DNA of 64,000 nucleotides from Atrichornis clamosus (taxonomy: Eukaryota; Chordata; Aves; Passeriformes; Menuridae), in NCBI GenBank assembly GCA_013400975.1, contig WBMZ01009450.1, positions 54,756 through 118,755 of the forward strand, in the 5' to 3' direction. A program made the position numbers and the translations under genes. Position 1 is the stretch's first letter. Each line of letters opens with the position of its first letter. The notes under the pieces are model-generated. The model was given only the letters and a program-made list of their open reading frames with translations, had not been told where the DNA came from and did not search any database. Shown one piece after another: positions 24,901-39,900 of this stretch.

Positions 24901-27900
24901 CCATAATCCCAATGTTAACATCAGTGAATGGGTGCTGCCCAAAGGGGTAAGTCTGCAGGCCCTCAGTGCTAAAACAGCCTACACAGGAGGGAAGTTCAGC
25001 TGACAGCTTCACTCCAAGTATGAGTATACAAGCCTGGATGTTGGGGGAAAATAGTTGGTAGTTTAAAATGCAGTTGAAATGTGCAATGGTGTTGAGATAA
25101 TCCATTCCTATGATACTGGTTTTCAGAGCAGAACTGTGGTTTACAGCAGCCAAAGTCTGCTGAAACTCTGATTTCCCACACCATCATAGTCATTCTTGTC
25201 TTATTAAACAGCTTTTTCTGTATTGAATACTTTCTAAAGTCACCACTGGTGAAATAACCAGCTAATTTTTTTGCAGAAACTTAAAATACATGTGTTTCCT
25301 TAGAGCCTAGGCATTTGTAAGTTCTGAAAATTCATGCCAGGAGCTGTGAAGGCCCAGGCTCAACTCTTGTAATCAAGTTGGAACAGAGTCTTCTTGTTTT
25401 GAAAGGAAAGAGGAGTCTGTCACCTGTGCAGTTGGGTGATGGTCTTTGCCTTGGTCACCTCGGGAGGGTACAGTGTGTGACAGTATTTGCCTGAGCTCTG
25501 GGCTAACCTTGCCAGTTCTGCAGCTTCTAAAGTAGTGTGAGTGTGAGCCCAGCTGTCATGCCTGGTTCTCCCAAGTCCTTGATACCACTAGAAAATACCA
25601 TTTAAGTATTATTGGTGGTTTTCTGCAGCCTCAGCTGCAGTTTGGGTCTCAGGCCACAGCTCAAGGGGGGAAGAGAAGCTTTGCTTGGCTAATCCTTCCT
25701 GTTAGCTCTGTGTGCTGCTCAGGCTGCCCAGTGGTGTAGGGAGCCTGTAACAGTTTCTCCCATCGGAGCAAGTTTACATCCCGGGCTTTTGTCAGGATTG
25801 AGAACCAAATTACCAGGGTTTAACTATGGAAAAATATCATCACTTTTGACCAGGATGCAAAGTGACACAGATCTAACAAGCAGCCTGGGAAATAGCCAGC
25901 ATGCAGGCTGTCTTATTTTTCACAAGTGATGTATTTCATTGTCACAGCTACTGTAAATCACCACTACAATTAGATAACTTCAGCATATGTTACATGAGAC
26001 ATGCTAAGATTGGCGTGGATAACTCCTGTTTTTTCCCTTCTTTTCTTTTTCTCATCTATTTATTACAATTTTTTATCTGTATATAGTGAATTGCTTTGCT
26101 GAATAAATATTGTTTCTACTAAAGCAAATCACTTGGTAATGCCTGCTGACTTCAAGGAGTCTTATAAAATTCTTTGCACTTTGGAAAATGAAGTAAACTT
26201 GAAATTTGGAACTCCTAACTTTTGCCTGCTTGTTTCTTTTTTTTTTTTTTTCCAGTTGTTCACTGTTGGGAGGTGGTGTTGCTAGTTATGGTGAAGTTGT
26301 CTTAAGTTAATACTCACCAAGTTGTCTCTAGTACTGCAATGTAATCATAAGGACACTGATGTCCAAGAGGAGAATGTTAGTGCGAGTTACAGAGAATCTT
26401 GTGTAGAAATGTAGTCTCACACCTCATTAGAAACCTTTTTATTCTCTACACAGTTATGAATTGCTCTTATATATTTTGAAGTGTTTACATAAGCTTTAGG
26501 GAACTCTGCCATGGGTTTTAGATGAAAATATAAATCCATAACTGGTCATAACAATGGTTTTTTCAGATCCTTGATGCTTGAATGATCTTCAGAGTTGGGA
26601 TGGACTTAAATACAGATTTTGAGTCTGGTGTAGCTTTCGGGTTTTTCTTAAAGGGCCTGCATGATAAAATCATGAAAATGGTCATTAATTTACTGACATG
26701 ACATGGAAGAGAGTAGAGGTATTATGGATGATAGTATTAGCATTCAGAATGAGTAAAGCACCTGGAGAAATAATTTGAGGATGAGAAAAAAGGAAAAATA
26801 AAAAGGATGACAGTCAGCAAGACAGACAAATGGTATGCTCAGGGCAAAATCAGGAGCTTCACAAGTGCACATTGAAGAGGTGGTTTAGTAGAAGGTCTTT
26901 TAAAGTAATTTTTTATAGACCAGCAAGCTAAGGATTGGTTAGGAATGTAATATTGTTACAAAGAGCAAATAATCCATGAGATGTGTAGAAACAAGCTTGT
27001 GAAGAGGTAACCATGGTGTAGTGCTGCTACCAGCTCTGCTAGAATAGTGTGTTCAGGTGAGAAAGTTCTCAAGTATATATATGAAGCTGATACATCTGCT
27101 GGAGAGATGCCAGTTGGAAAAATTATAAGTTTAAACCCAAGAATTAAAAAAAATTAAATGTAATTAATTAAGTGATAATATTAATTAACCCTAATGAAGA
27201 GGAGGGTCATGACATATATCAACCTTACATGTAAAAGGACACTGCAGAAAAGAGAGAAGTACCTGGTGTCTGAGATGAGAGGCTAATGATTAGAGCAAGG
27301 ATGGTGTTAGGCTGGGTACTTGGAAAAACTTAAAGTCATGAAGCATTTGAGCAGATCAGCTAGAGAATTTGTAGTACTTGGCCTTGAATGTCTGTAGGAG
27401 TAGATAAGGAATGTGTTGGAACAATACCCATGCAGCTGACCCTGCCCATGGGAAGCTGAATGAACTTAACTGACTCCTTACTTTTTGAGATTCTTTGATA
27501 TCCTTAAATGCTTTAGTTAATTACAAACAAAAATAGACAGAAACAGGCTTTTTTTTTTTTTTTTTTTTAATGTAACAGCTCTCTTTTCTTCTCTTTGAAG
27601 ATTGAATGTGCTGCTTATAATCCTGAGCCATACCCTGCTGGGGAAACAGAGTCAGATTCCTGTTCTATGGAACATGGTTTTCTTTGGGTAAGTGTAGTCT
27701 TTAAAAGCTGAAAAGGTGGTTGACTCCTGTTTCTCTCCATTGCTTTTTGTGACTCTGGGCAAGATGTAGATAGGAAATAAATGTTGGGTTGGGTTTTTTC
27801 CTCTTTGTTTGTTTGTTGAAAGAGAGACTTCCATAAAGGTTAGCCAGTAATTTGTCCATGTGACCTTGCTGTTCTCTGTAGGGTGTCAGTTAAGTGTGTC

Positions 27901-30900
27901 TGATTTGTGCATCACAGAACGAATTCCAAACTGCTGAGCACATTCAGAAAGGAGTTATGTGCTAATTTATAACAAGGGCTGCTAAAACCCATATGAGCTC
28001 ATGCTGTCCTACTGTCTTTGTATTTTAAGAATATTTTAGCCATAAATAATCTGCTTAAATCTGTACATAGGAAAAAACCCTACTCTGTCATATTGTTATG
28101 ATATTCAAGTATTCCAGCAGAAAAAGTGAGGTAGATAGTAGTTGTTCTTAAAAAAAAAAAAGGCAAGCTAATGATTTCAGTAGGTTTTCTAGTTACCGCA
28201 GTACTGAAATTTTAAGGGAACCCTTGTGAATTAAAAGTTAGAAATAGCTTTCGTCAGTGGCCTTTTTCAAGGTGACCCATATAATTTCTTTTTGTCTTTG
28301 CCACTTGTAAAGAGTCATTGCAAATATATGCCAATTAAATCTTTCTACTGCTACAAAATATTCTTTTTCTCTTTGCTATTTTTTCATAAAAACATAAAGA
28401 ATTACTATATAAAAACATTTGACATTTACTGCTCCTTGGGTAGATTCTCTTTTTTTATTTTACCTCTCCCTAATCCCTAGAAAGTATAAATTCATTGACA
28501 TGTTGATGATACTTAATTCTGGATCAGAGAGAAATTTAGGATACCATATCAGCAATTTCCAAGACTATTTTTTGGGGGACGGAGCATTTCTTTGTAGACC
28601 TTTCACTGTGCAAAGAACAGGTCTCAGCTATACTACCTCTTTTAAGAACACCTGAGACAACTTGGAACACCGGTTACAAAAATAGTATATTGCATGGATA
28701 CTTAAAGTAATTGCATTACATAATGTATATACATTTGAGTCAGATATTAGAATAGGCCATAATATTATTCCTCCTTTCAAAATATAACTTGCTTTGTGGG
28801 TGTGCAAGGCAATTTTGCGTACATAATGATTTGACATCTCTTGTATTTGTGCGGAATTATTTTCTTATGTCTTAATTCATTAAAATTCATATTCACACAT
28901 ACAACTTGGGATGCACTCTGCAGTTAACATTCCACTCATTCCTTCTTGTACATGCTGGAAACAGGTATGAGTTGTGGTCTAATTTTTTTTTAATTTTTGT
29001 TTTTCCAATTCAGATTGGCAGTTGTACTAATCAGATGGGCCAGATTGCAATAGTTTCATTTCAAAGCTCCAGCCCCAAGGTTATTGAGTGCTTCAATGTG
29101 GAATCACGGATTCTCTGCATGGTCTACATACCAGAGGAGGAGAAGCTGAAAGAGAAAAACAAAGCTCTAGACTCAGAAAATGTTCTTACTAAAATGTCTA
29201 ATGTGCCTACTATTTGCCTTGGCATGGAAGAAGGAAGGTGATTCTTGTTTTTGGTGTGATGTGTATGATTTATTCATTAGGTTTACTAGCAAAAACTATG
29301 TGAGATACTTTCAAGAAAACGCTTTTTTAAAAAGTGTCCAAGTGTTATCCCAGTGACCTCAATATATCCTTTCCACTTAAATCAAGGAAAAAGTGTGCTC
29401 TACATTATTGTGAATTACACCATGTGGTATTTAAATTAGAGCAGGGCATCTTTTTCATTAAAGAGGATTAGTTCATCATTTCTGAAAAATACAAATATTA
29501 CTTTTGTGAAGTTGCAACATAATCTTCAAGTATTGAAAAATTTTCAGAATGGCAAAGAGGAACCTATTATTCTTCTGCATTGTGATACTATGCAGGATTT
29601 GTCACGTGAATAAATAATATTGCTGTTTTCTATTGACATGAATTACTTTGCTCTCTTTGAACTGATGGCCTACTGAGTCATCACTTGATGTATATTGAAG
29701 CACAAGGCTACATGTTACAAACTTACAGGTCAGTAACCAAACAGATCTGGTTAGAGCCAGTGAGGGAATAAGTGTGTAACTACACGTATTTTTGAAGGTG
29801 CTTCTAACCAGTATGAGTGAAGGAGCACAAAATTCTCCAAGGAGAATGCCATCTCCAGAAATTAGTGATTTAATTCCAGACTTAATAATATTCTTAACAT
29901 ACCCAGAGTAACAATCAATAGGAATTGTGGAAATTTTAATTGTAAGTGACGTCTGGTAGTGAGTTTTTCTTTTCCCTAATTCCCCAGGTAATATTAATTT
30001 ATTTTTTAAAACTAATAAAAGTTTTAGATAGACTCATAATAAGTACTTCAAGCAGAATTTTTATTATGTCTCTTTTTTGAATAACTGTTTCTGCAGACAA
30101 GATGATATGAAAGTGTTGTCATGTGTCAATGTTAAGTAATTGCAGATTGTCTACACAGACATTCTGGAGTGTCAAGAATTGAAGGAGAAAATCCTTCTCC
30201 CCCCAATATTTTATGCTAAACCTCTCTTTTGCATATTCTGATAAGAACTATGTAAAGCATAATTTCACAGGTCTGTTTTTTCTTGCTTCTTTTTATAGCA
30301 TTTCTATTTACAAAAGTTGCCAAGGCTCAAAGAAAATTCGACTTCAACACTTCTTCACTCCTGAAAAATCAACTGTTATGAGCTTAACATACAGGTCTCA
30401 ATACTTGTTTGCTGGCTTGGTAAATGGAAACATCTCAATCTACACAAAAGCAGAAGGTAATGTAGTGATATAATTTGATGGCATCCTGAGGATGTCAGTG
30501 TGTTTTGGCAGAAGCAGTTTTCCACTATTGTATTTTCCAAAAATTCTTTGTAAAACTGCTGAACTAAGGTTACTACACTTTCCGGTATGTGTGAAGAGAC
30601 TTGTCTCTTTTTGAAAGATAGTAGGAACTTTTGATACTGTTCCACTTTCACCATGCATGCATATGAAAACTGATTTTTCCCACTTAGCTTAAATCCTGAA
30701 GTCTTCAGTGTTGCAAGAGTGCAAAAGTCTATGTTCTAACAGCAGTATTTACACAGCACAATGCTAATTCCTCCCAGCTACCCAATATTGGTGTTTATGA
30801 AAGACAAAAATCCCCTTTTGGTAGAGATTTCTATGTGTCTCATTTAAAATGACAGCCCCCTTTTTACTGTACCAATAGGATGCGTACAGTATGCACTTTC

Positions 30901-33900
30901 CTATGTGTGCCGTTCATGTATTTCATGGTGGGACTCCTCTTTCTAGTAGCATCACAGCTGGTTGTTTTGCATCTACCTAAATAATTGGCTAAAATAATTT
31001 GGATAAAGGAGAGTCTCAGGTAATTCTTCTGAACCACATCTGTCTTCTCCAGAGCTGGTTCAGGTACTTGTCTGAATACTCCAGTGCACCTCACTAACTT
31101 CCCTGCAGTATTGCATACATATCTGATAATTCAATTCAAAGTCAACGAGGCTTTGCTCAAGGTTTGAAAACTTAATTTTTTAAATGACATGTTAGCACAG
31201 GAAATTCTAACCTTGCAAAGTGCAGAGCCAGCAGAGATCTGCCTTATTTTTGTGAGCTGCATACTGATGGTCATCATTCTTCTCTAATGAAGTGGGCCCT
31301 GTGAACAGTTCAGCTGCATTTGTCTGGCACTGTACCTTGGCTACTAAATTGTACCTGTCTCTCAACTGAGGAATCAGATTCAGTATCTGTAATCTTGGAA
31401 CAAATCATATGTCTACTCTTAGATCATATGAAGACTTTGTTTGGGAAAGGTACAGGATGGTTTTTTTTTTTTCTACAAGCAACAAAGGATCTGGAAAAAA
31501 GTGTTGGGAAAGAAACTTCCTTTGTCCAGTTGTCATCTTTAACCCAGTAGGTTTCCTGTTGAGCTGTTGTCTCTGATCTGAAGCCAGACATTGGATTTCA
31601 GTTCTCCTTAAAATAAAACTTTTCTTACCACTAGATAGCAGATTTTCTTTGCTTTGGAGGCACAGGAGTAAGGTCTTGATCCTAGTCTCATAACATTTTT
31701 GGTGTTGCAGTTTCTGTATGTTCCTGGGAGAGGTATTAAAGTGAGTCCATCATCTTCTCTGAAAGGTGTTGGTATATTTAAGCTGCTTTAAGATTGCAAC
31801 TGCTGTCACTTCTTCCAGAAAAGACCACTTCAAAAACACAACTGACATCCTTGGCAGTATACCTAAGAAAGGATGCATGGGTTGCATATCTACAGAGAGT
31901 GTTAAAAATGGGGCAGAGCTGTTAACCAGACAGCATTGCATTTTGAGCTGGAGATTGTTGCATTGACCAGAATCGTAGCATCCCCTGTTTATCTTCTTCT
32001 GAAGGCACTGGTTTTGGGCAGCTAAATGTTAATAGAGCCTGTCAAAGTCTAGGTCAGGATCGCTTGAGCTTTGAGATGGGAAATACTCAGTCATATTTTT
32101 CTGTCTCTTGTCAGTCAATCTTGTAGTCCCTTTCCTTACAGCTTGGTCAGTGTGGCTTATTTCAGTTCTCCGTGCCCCATGGAAGTTGTGTGATTCAGCT
32201 GCTCCCATCTTCCTTATAGCTGGCTGCTGTGATATGTGAGGCAGGCAGCCCTGGAGGGGTGTTTTTATGAGCACTGACCTATTTACCAAACAAAGGAATC
32301 CAAGCAGTGAAATGGGAGGGAGGGAGAACACAACCTCTGAGGAGCTTTGTGCCATTCAGCAGGGTTGCCTTCTGTTCTACAGAGGGGGTTACTTTCCAGC
32401 CATGCACTTCAGCTTGGGTTTTGGTCTGTTGTCATAAAGGAGATTAAAGAGAAGATTTAAAAGTAAACGTGAAATATGTCATTGTATTACAACACATCAT
32501 GGTTTGAAGCCTGAGAAGGACAAATGCTGTGAGATGCACAGGAAAAAAATTGTGTAGCCTGTTAGGGATTCCATGATTGAAAAAGGATAATCTTTCTTCT
32601 AGGATGAAAATATATCTCACAGAATCTGATGGAGTTGTGGGCCTTTTGTCTTCCCCTCTGGGCAGAAAGTGTGGTGGATCAGTTCAGTTATTGAAGCTCA
32701 ATGTCTTACTCTATGTAGTCAAAGATCCATTATTTGTGTCATTGGTTTTTCAGTACCCAAATAGCTCTAATTCTCCAGTTGTTTTCAGATGGGTCAATGC
32801 ATATAAATATCCAGCTTGTTTACAGACAGCCAGTGCTCTCTTCTGACTTTCTTCCCTAGAGAACTTTGTCAGTTCAACAGCATCCAGAGTGCTCTCTGGC
32901 TGCAGAAAGTCTTCCTTTGAAGTAGTATAGAATGGAAACTGAGAAGTCTGTACAGTAAACCAAGGAACAAGTGCCAGGTTAGGGGGAGAATTGGAGGTGC
33001 ACAGTGAGATTTCTACCTTTCTGGAGGGTAGTCATGTTTTACTGAGACACCTCTGTATCCATGTATTTTCACATGTGAGGTAAAAAGTACTTCAGCTTTA
33101 ATGTATTTGAACATAAACTAAAAGCAAAGTCATGAGGTGATGATACCATAAAATCTACTTGGCTCTTAAATGTGAGCTAACATGGTGATTTAGAAGAATA
33201 CCACAGAAAACTAGAGTGTAGGTCAGCTAATATGTTAATCCTAAAAATAGTACCCCTGTTAATTATCTTCAATAATCCTTAATTTTATGTGTGTGAGAAG
33301 ACTTGTTTGGGGAACTGTGAAACAACTAGTGAATTAAATGTGGTTGTATATATTAATGGGAGTAATGCAGATTGCAAAATTTCTGACACCTTGTATGTTT
33401 AGAACTTACTTTACAGGTCTATGAAGTTTTGCAGAGTTATCAGTCTGAAAAATTCTGCATTTTATTTTTGCCTCAGACTGGACTAATATTTCCATGCAAA
33501 ACAGAAGAGATTAAGGAAAAAGTGCATTGTATTGTCTTTGTTTAAAAAACATTACAAAACCCTTTTGTGATGATTGCAGACAGCCCAGCAGATGTGTTTT
33601 CTGAGTGATGTAATAGCAAAAAAGGTCAGCGCGTGTTTGACTTTCATTCACAAAAGTATCTTAGGAAAGGGAAATCACAATCTTTATGTAATACAGGTGT
33701 ATTGTTCCTGATAGACTGTAGTCAGTTTCTGTTAGTTCCTTTCATCTAGGCATTGATGGACATTTCCTTTCCTTGAAGTCCTGTAAAGAGTACGGAGAGA
33801 AGCAGGAAAAAGAAAATAAAAACTCAGAATGATTGCAGCAGAAAGTAGAGGAATTAATATATTAGTAGTTTCAGCTAAGAGTTTGGTCAGGTGAAATAAT

Positions 33901-36900
33901 CAACAGCTGAGGCAGTTCTGGCCATGCACAGAACTGAAGTTTATCTTCTTCAAAGAGACATGACTGGTAAAAACTTAGGGAGCTCTGAAGTTGGTCAGAA
34001 GTTTTGGTGACTTACCTGTCTAAAGAGGCCTCATGACATTAATCAGTGAGCACCTTCAGAGAATTAATATCAAGGAAAGTGATCAAAGGAAAGAAAATAC
34101 AAGAGTAAGGGGAAACAGTTACAACAGTGAAGGAGTAGCAAGTCAGTTCATTGGCAAGATACCTTGATGGATTTGGTAAGACACTTGTGTCCTCTGACAG
34201 ACTGTGGAAAGGAAGAATATGTGGAATGTAAAACACTGATGTCAAAGTCAGAGCTTGAGTGGATCCATGTACTGCTCCAGCTTGTCTGAAGAGTGCATGT
34301 GTGGCATGTGATTGCCTCTTAAAGTAGATGTTGTGAGAGGTATTGCTATGAAAAAATGAGTGGCATTAAGCTGTTAGGGAGAAGACTAGAGCAGAGATAC
34401 TGAAAAAGAGATAAAATACTGTTATCTTGGCAGTGTCACATAATACTCATTACCAGAAATATATTGACATTGCTCTCAGTCTTATTTGTGTATCTCATGC
34501 CAGGACCTCTTGCACCACCCCTCTCTATAACTTTAGGAAGAGCTCTGTCAGCTATTTAGCATGAAGAATTTGATGCGTATGTGAGAAAAAATGATTATGC
34601 ATGTATAGGACATTCCTAATGACACATTGCTTAGAAGAGCAGACCTGAGTGTCTCATCTTGTTTGCAAGTGATCAGGAATGTGCTAAACTTTTTACTTCT
34701 GTAGGTACCATTTTACTCCTCCACACTGCTGGTTTGTGAACCATGTGATGGAAAAAATGTTTGTGCTCCACTGCACTAATTAACCAAGAACTGCTGTTCC
34801 CAGGGCTGTGTTGGCAGCTCTGTTGAAACCATCAGTAGTGCTGCTAAGCAAGAGAGGAAGCTGTCAACAAGAAAACTTGTTCAGTTTAGCTTGATTGAAA
34901 GCATAAAGCAAGGGAAAACTACTACAAACTTGGAAAAGACTTTCTGAGGAAATAAACTGTATGTTTATAGGTTATCTCATATGAAGACCAGAGTGCACCA
35001 ATTAATTATAATTAGTAAAACTACTAAATATTAATAATTATTTATTAATTAAAAATAGGAATATTATTCTTATAAATTATTGTAAAATAATATTACTTTC
35101 CTTCATTAGGTTTTTGAAACAAACCACACAAATATTAAATAGCCAGCATTCTGTCTTATAAAGTGAACATTGTTTTAAAACTTTTCCTATCTGATTAAAT
35201 TTGAGTGAATAGAAGGACAGCTGATTTTCCAAAATTCATAAAAATCACAAGACTAATAACAAAATGCACAAATGGAAATAATGTCCTTACATGTTAAAGT
35301 CTTAGAAATATTTTAGGAACATAAGAAACCTTAATTTGATGCAGCTAAACAGCCTCATGTGTGCATTGCAAGATCCTGCTCAACATTGGTGTATAAACTA
35401 CAGCATGTAACTTCTGGAGAAATCGAACTTACAGAGAATATTAAAAACAGTGGCATAACACAGATCTATTAGTATAAAATCTGTCTTCTATTTTTTTAAA
35501 ATACTCATCTAATATGCAAATATCAGCCATACAACATAAATATATGACATCTAATTTCCGAAAGTCCTTAGATTAATTTCTATATTTGACCTTGTTCCCA
35601 GATTTTGTAGACACATCTAATTACTGCAAACAGCTGTACCTGCAATTCATATAGTATATCTTGAGATTTTGTTGGCAAAAGTTTTATCTTGGCTACTATT
35701 TCTTGCTTCTTTTCCTTTTTGTTAGGAAAAATAAACTTAGTAACTAGCAAAAGATTTTATAGCATCAAACAAGACTGTTCCTTTTTTCAAGTGCTGTGAC
35801 TAATTTTAAGTACATGGATAGTGCCAGTTGTTGGAACTACTTTCATAAGTATGTCTTGAATCTGCAGGTGTTTACACAAGTAGAATAGAGATAATGCTTC
35901 TTTTCACTTAGATCTTAGAAGCAATGAACATTGGATCAGACAGATAACATGAAACAGCCAGCGTCAAACATGAAGTCAGTGCAGGCAGGTATTGAACAGA
36001 GTCTGCTGAGATCTGGAGAGAGAGGCAAGGAGAGTATTATGTTTTCTTCAAAGTGTGATTTTGGTAATCTTAAGCCACTTGTGAACTAGACACAGACTTG
36101 CTCCATATTGGAGATGGGTGATAAAATTCTTGGTCAGCAAAATGAAGTGATGATCTCACTTTAGCCAGCAGCCCGTGGTTAAAGCATTTACAGAAGTATG
36201 TCAGATTACCAGGCTTAATCCCTTGCCTTGCTTGAGAGGATTTTTAGCCATACTTCCCACTCTCAAGAGATTCCCCTGGCTGACACAAAATGAGAGGAGA
36301 GAGATGCACAGAGCTTAATTTGTCCTCCTGGTGCAATTCCACTTTGTATAATTAATTAATCATTCACTGAGGGCAGGACCAGAACACAGCTGAGACATCC
36401 TTTATATACTGCCCTAGTTACCAGAGAGGGTCTCCCTACCCCTTTTTTCCCTCATCTGTCTCAGATGCTGTCTGATCTGGAAGACAGCAATGTTTGCAGG
36501 AATAAATTAAAAAGTACCAGAGACTAGCCTAATCACATGACTATGGTTACATGTGTAGTGTGGTAGCTTTGAATTTTTCCTGTGCTGATACACCAAGTGG
36601 GATTTCAGTTTCCTTTTTCATGAAGTCATGATAATGTGAAAGACATCATGTCTCTTTCTCACCTTTTTTATATGTCCAGTCCCATTGAACTCAAACTGGG
36701 CCATGTTAGCACACACACCAACAGCAAATGGTTTTGTGAAAACTGAGTTTTGTTAGGCATATGTATTGAGTGAAATATTCATAACACTAATGTTATTCAT
36801 AGCACTGATAGTATTAAATTCACCTTCTTACCTTCTTAATTTTCAATAAGACTTGAACAAAATTATTAATAAAGCTTAATGCTTAGTCATCTGAGGAGTT

Positions 36901-39900
36901 ACATGGAACTTCAGGGCATAAAGGTCCAGATGTAAAGAAAAGGAACACCTTCGTTTGAAATGAAATTTAAGTGAAATTTATATCTGCGTCCACAGTTGAG
37001 ATCCTGAAAATCCGTATTCACCTGTCATTTCAATATCAGCTATGCTTTATATATAAATTAATGCACAGCTTGAATGTATTTAAGAGAAAGAGTTGTCGAG
37101 TTCTATGAAGTTTTGTCTGTACATTGTGGTTTTCAGTGTGAAAATATAACTACAAAAGTAAAGAGAGCTTTTTGCTCAGCATATCTGCTCCTTGCCCACA
37201 CTCACAGTCTTTATCCTTCAGAAAAGACAGTGAGAAAGTACTAGAATTTTGTTGGGCTTACCCCAAGAATGGTACAGGTTGTTGTTACAATCTCTGCAGT
37301 CAGTATCTCTTACACTAGGAAAACTGGGACACACATGTGTGCAGCTTCACTCTCCGAAGGCTTTGCACTGCCTGCAGTGGTTACAGCAATCACAGAGTGT
37401 GGGCAGCCTCCACTTTAGAATTTGGTTTGAGGATAATGTGGTTGCTAGAGAATGGAAGCTTTTTCCAGAAATTCATTTATTACTAATGGTACATATGAGT
37501 CATAGAGAACACAGAGTGACTTGGACATTGCTGGGAGAGTTTGCAGCGCCTAATAACTGGAAGCGCTCTTCTCAATGCAAGCTAAAATAATGAAAATTAT
37601 TTTGACAGCCTGAAACTAAATGTCACTTTTACAAACTTGCTTTCAGAAGAGAGTCACATCCTGAGAATGACTCAGCAAAGGTTGTATCACACAGGTGCCA
37701 GATGTATTGAGAAGTACTCCAGAACTGAGGCTTCTCATTATTATTGTTGCTGCTGTTATTGGTGAAGCAGGAAATTTTGTACTCCCTTTACCTAAGCAAA
37801 TAATAGAAGATACACTTGTTTTCAGGAGGGAGAAGAAAAACTTGTACTTAAGTGCTTGACTAAAGATGTGTTTACTTTGGTCTCATCAATCAAAATTTAA
37901 GTGTTTACTGAGTTGAAACCAGTGCCAATAAAGTAGACAACTTTTCTGCAGCTTGTGCAGGAAAAAGACTTTAAAATAAGGAGATGGTGCGTTTTTGATA
38001 TATTTTATCTCATTGTAAAACCCAGTTACTTTGAACAGATTTTTATATTATTAATAAATTGTAATGTATAGAAATGTGATCTTTGAGACTATATTCAATG
38101 AGCACTTAGAATACATAAAATAATATGAAAGCGTTAAAATTATTGACTTAATATGTCAATTTGTATATACAAAATATAGAGTTAGAACTATTTCACAAAG
38201 CTCATGTTGCTGGCTCTTAAATTTGGGGATAAATATTCTGCTAGTCCTTGTTTCAAAGAGATGGTAAGTGAGAGGGACCAGAGCAGTAGGTGGAAGCATG
38301 CAGTTCTTACCAGGACCTCTCTGAATGACTGATTGTGCCACGTACACATGCATAATTTAATTTAGATCTGCTAAATGCAGTCCAAAGAGAACACAGTGGG
38401 TTTTATAATTAGGGGGAAGAGTAAGAAAAGTGAAGATACAGCACAAGACCAAGTTTCAATTTTTAAAAAAAAATTTCCTTCTGAAATGAAACATCTAATA
38501 ACAGGAAGGTGCATTCCATCAGTATGCTCTTAGAGAGTCATCTGAAGTTATTAGAGCCTACCATAAAATTCTTCCTGACTACTTTTCACATGAAAGATGG
38601 TTCTCTCCTAGTTGGAAACAGATTCATTTTGAAACAAGTTGGTTGTGAGGTCCTTCTGAGTTGGAGACAATTATGTCAGCCATGGCTTTCTGACTATATT
38701 TCCTCTGGAAAGGAAAGCAATTGTATCAGAACAGCAATGTGATATTCCTGGATTATCATTTATCTGGGTAAAATTTGACAGATATATGAGTACTTGGTTT
38801 TGGATTTTCCCCTTAAGGTTGTTTTTTACTTACAAACTTACCCTGGAAGCTAAAATTAACCATATGTAAATCACGGCATAATGAGAAGTAGCAACTTGCA
38901 GAAATTGAAGCAGTGAGCTTTTCATAACTGTTTTAAAGCAAAGGTCACCATTTGGTTGTGTATAACCTTTCTTCTTTTTTTATTGAAGATGGGACATGGA
39001 ACATGGAACCTCAGAAGATAGTTAAATTGGGAGTTCTGCCTGTTAGAAGTCTGCTTGTGATGGAGGAGACCATTTGGGCTGCATGTGGTGGACAAATTTT
39101 TATAATCAGCACTGTGACGCATTCCATAGAGGTAAACGCTTTTAAAAGCATTGCTCACATATTATGCTACAGGGTATAGGTGGTGACATTTTAAAAATGG
39201 AAATATGTTTAAGAACATATTCAGGAAGCTTTTTATTAAATATGGTCTCAGTTCTGTTAAATCCCACTCCTGTAGTTTGTAATTCTGCTGTGATGTTCTC
39301 TGCTGATGGCTCATTAGACCTTGTTTACATTTACCCACTGGTTTCTATAAGGTGCTTGAAACTGATAGAATTTGGGGCAAGAGATTTTCTTAAAAATTAA
39401 ATCAGAGGAAAGGCAGAAAAAAAGTGGGTGCCTACAGGAATTTCATGTTAATTACAGAAGATGGTTTAATTAAGAGACTGCCTCTACATAGTTAGATGTT
39501 ATTTGTACCTTGTGATAATTTCATGATGTATTTTTTCAGGGTTTTGCTTCTCAGTGGCCTACAAAAATTTGGTTTGCGTAAGAGCAGTTTTTGATGAACA
39601 ACCACACAAAATCCAGCTTTTCTGGAATGCGAGTGTTAAGGATTCAAACTCGTACTTGTGACCACGTTTTCCAGAAAGTATTAAGCCCTTATTTCTGTCA
39701 AAATTGCAGCTTCCACCCAAAGAACATCTTCGTGGTCCAAAGATAAGAGTTGATGAAATGTTAGGAATTATACCTCTCCTTCAGCTTACAATACAGTGTC
39801 ACTGAATTGCATGATGTTTACAGCCATGAAGTTCTTTTAAACAGGAGTCGTGATGAGCTCACAGCCTCCTTCTTTGTGTCCTTTGTTGCTGCTTTTTTGT

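Noticed and set aside
34980..35110. Very AT-rich block as a possible origin or attachment region
   Set aside because: Composition alone is not evidence, and no defined motif is present.
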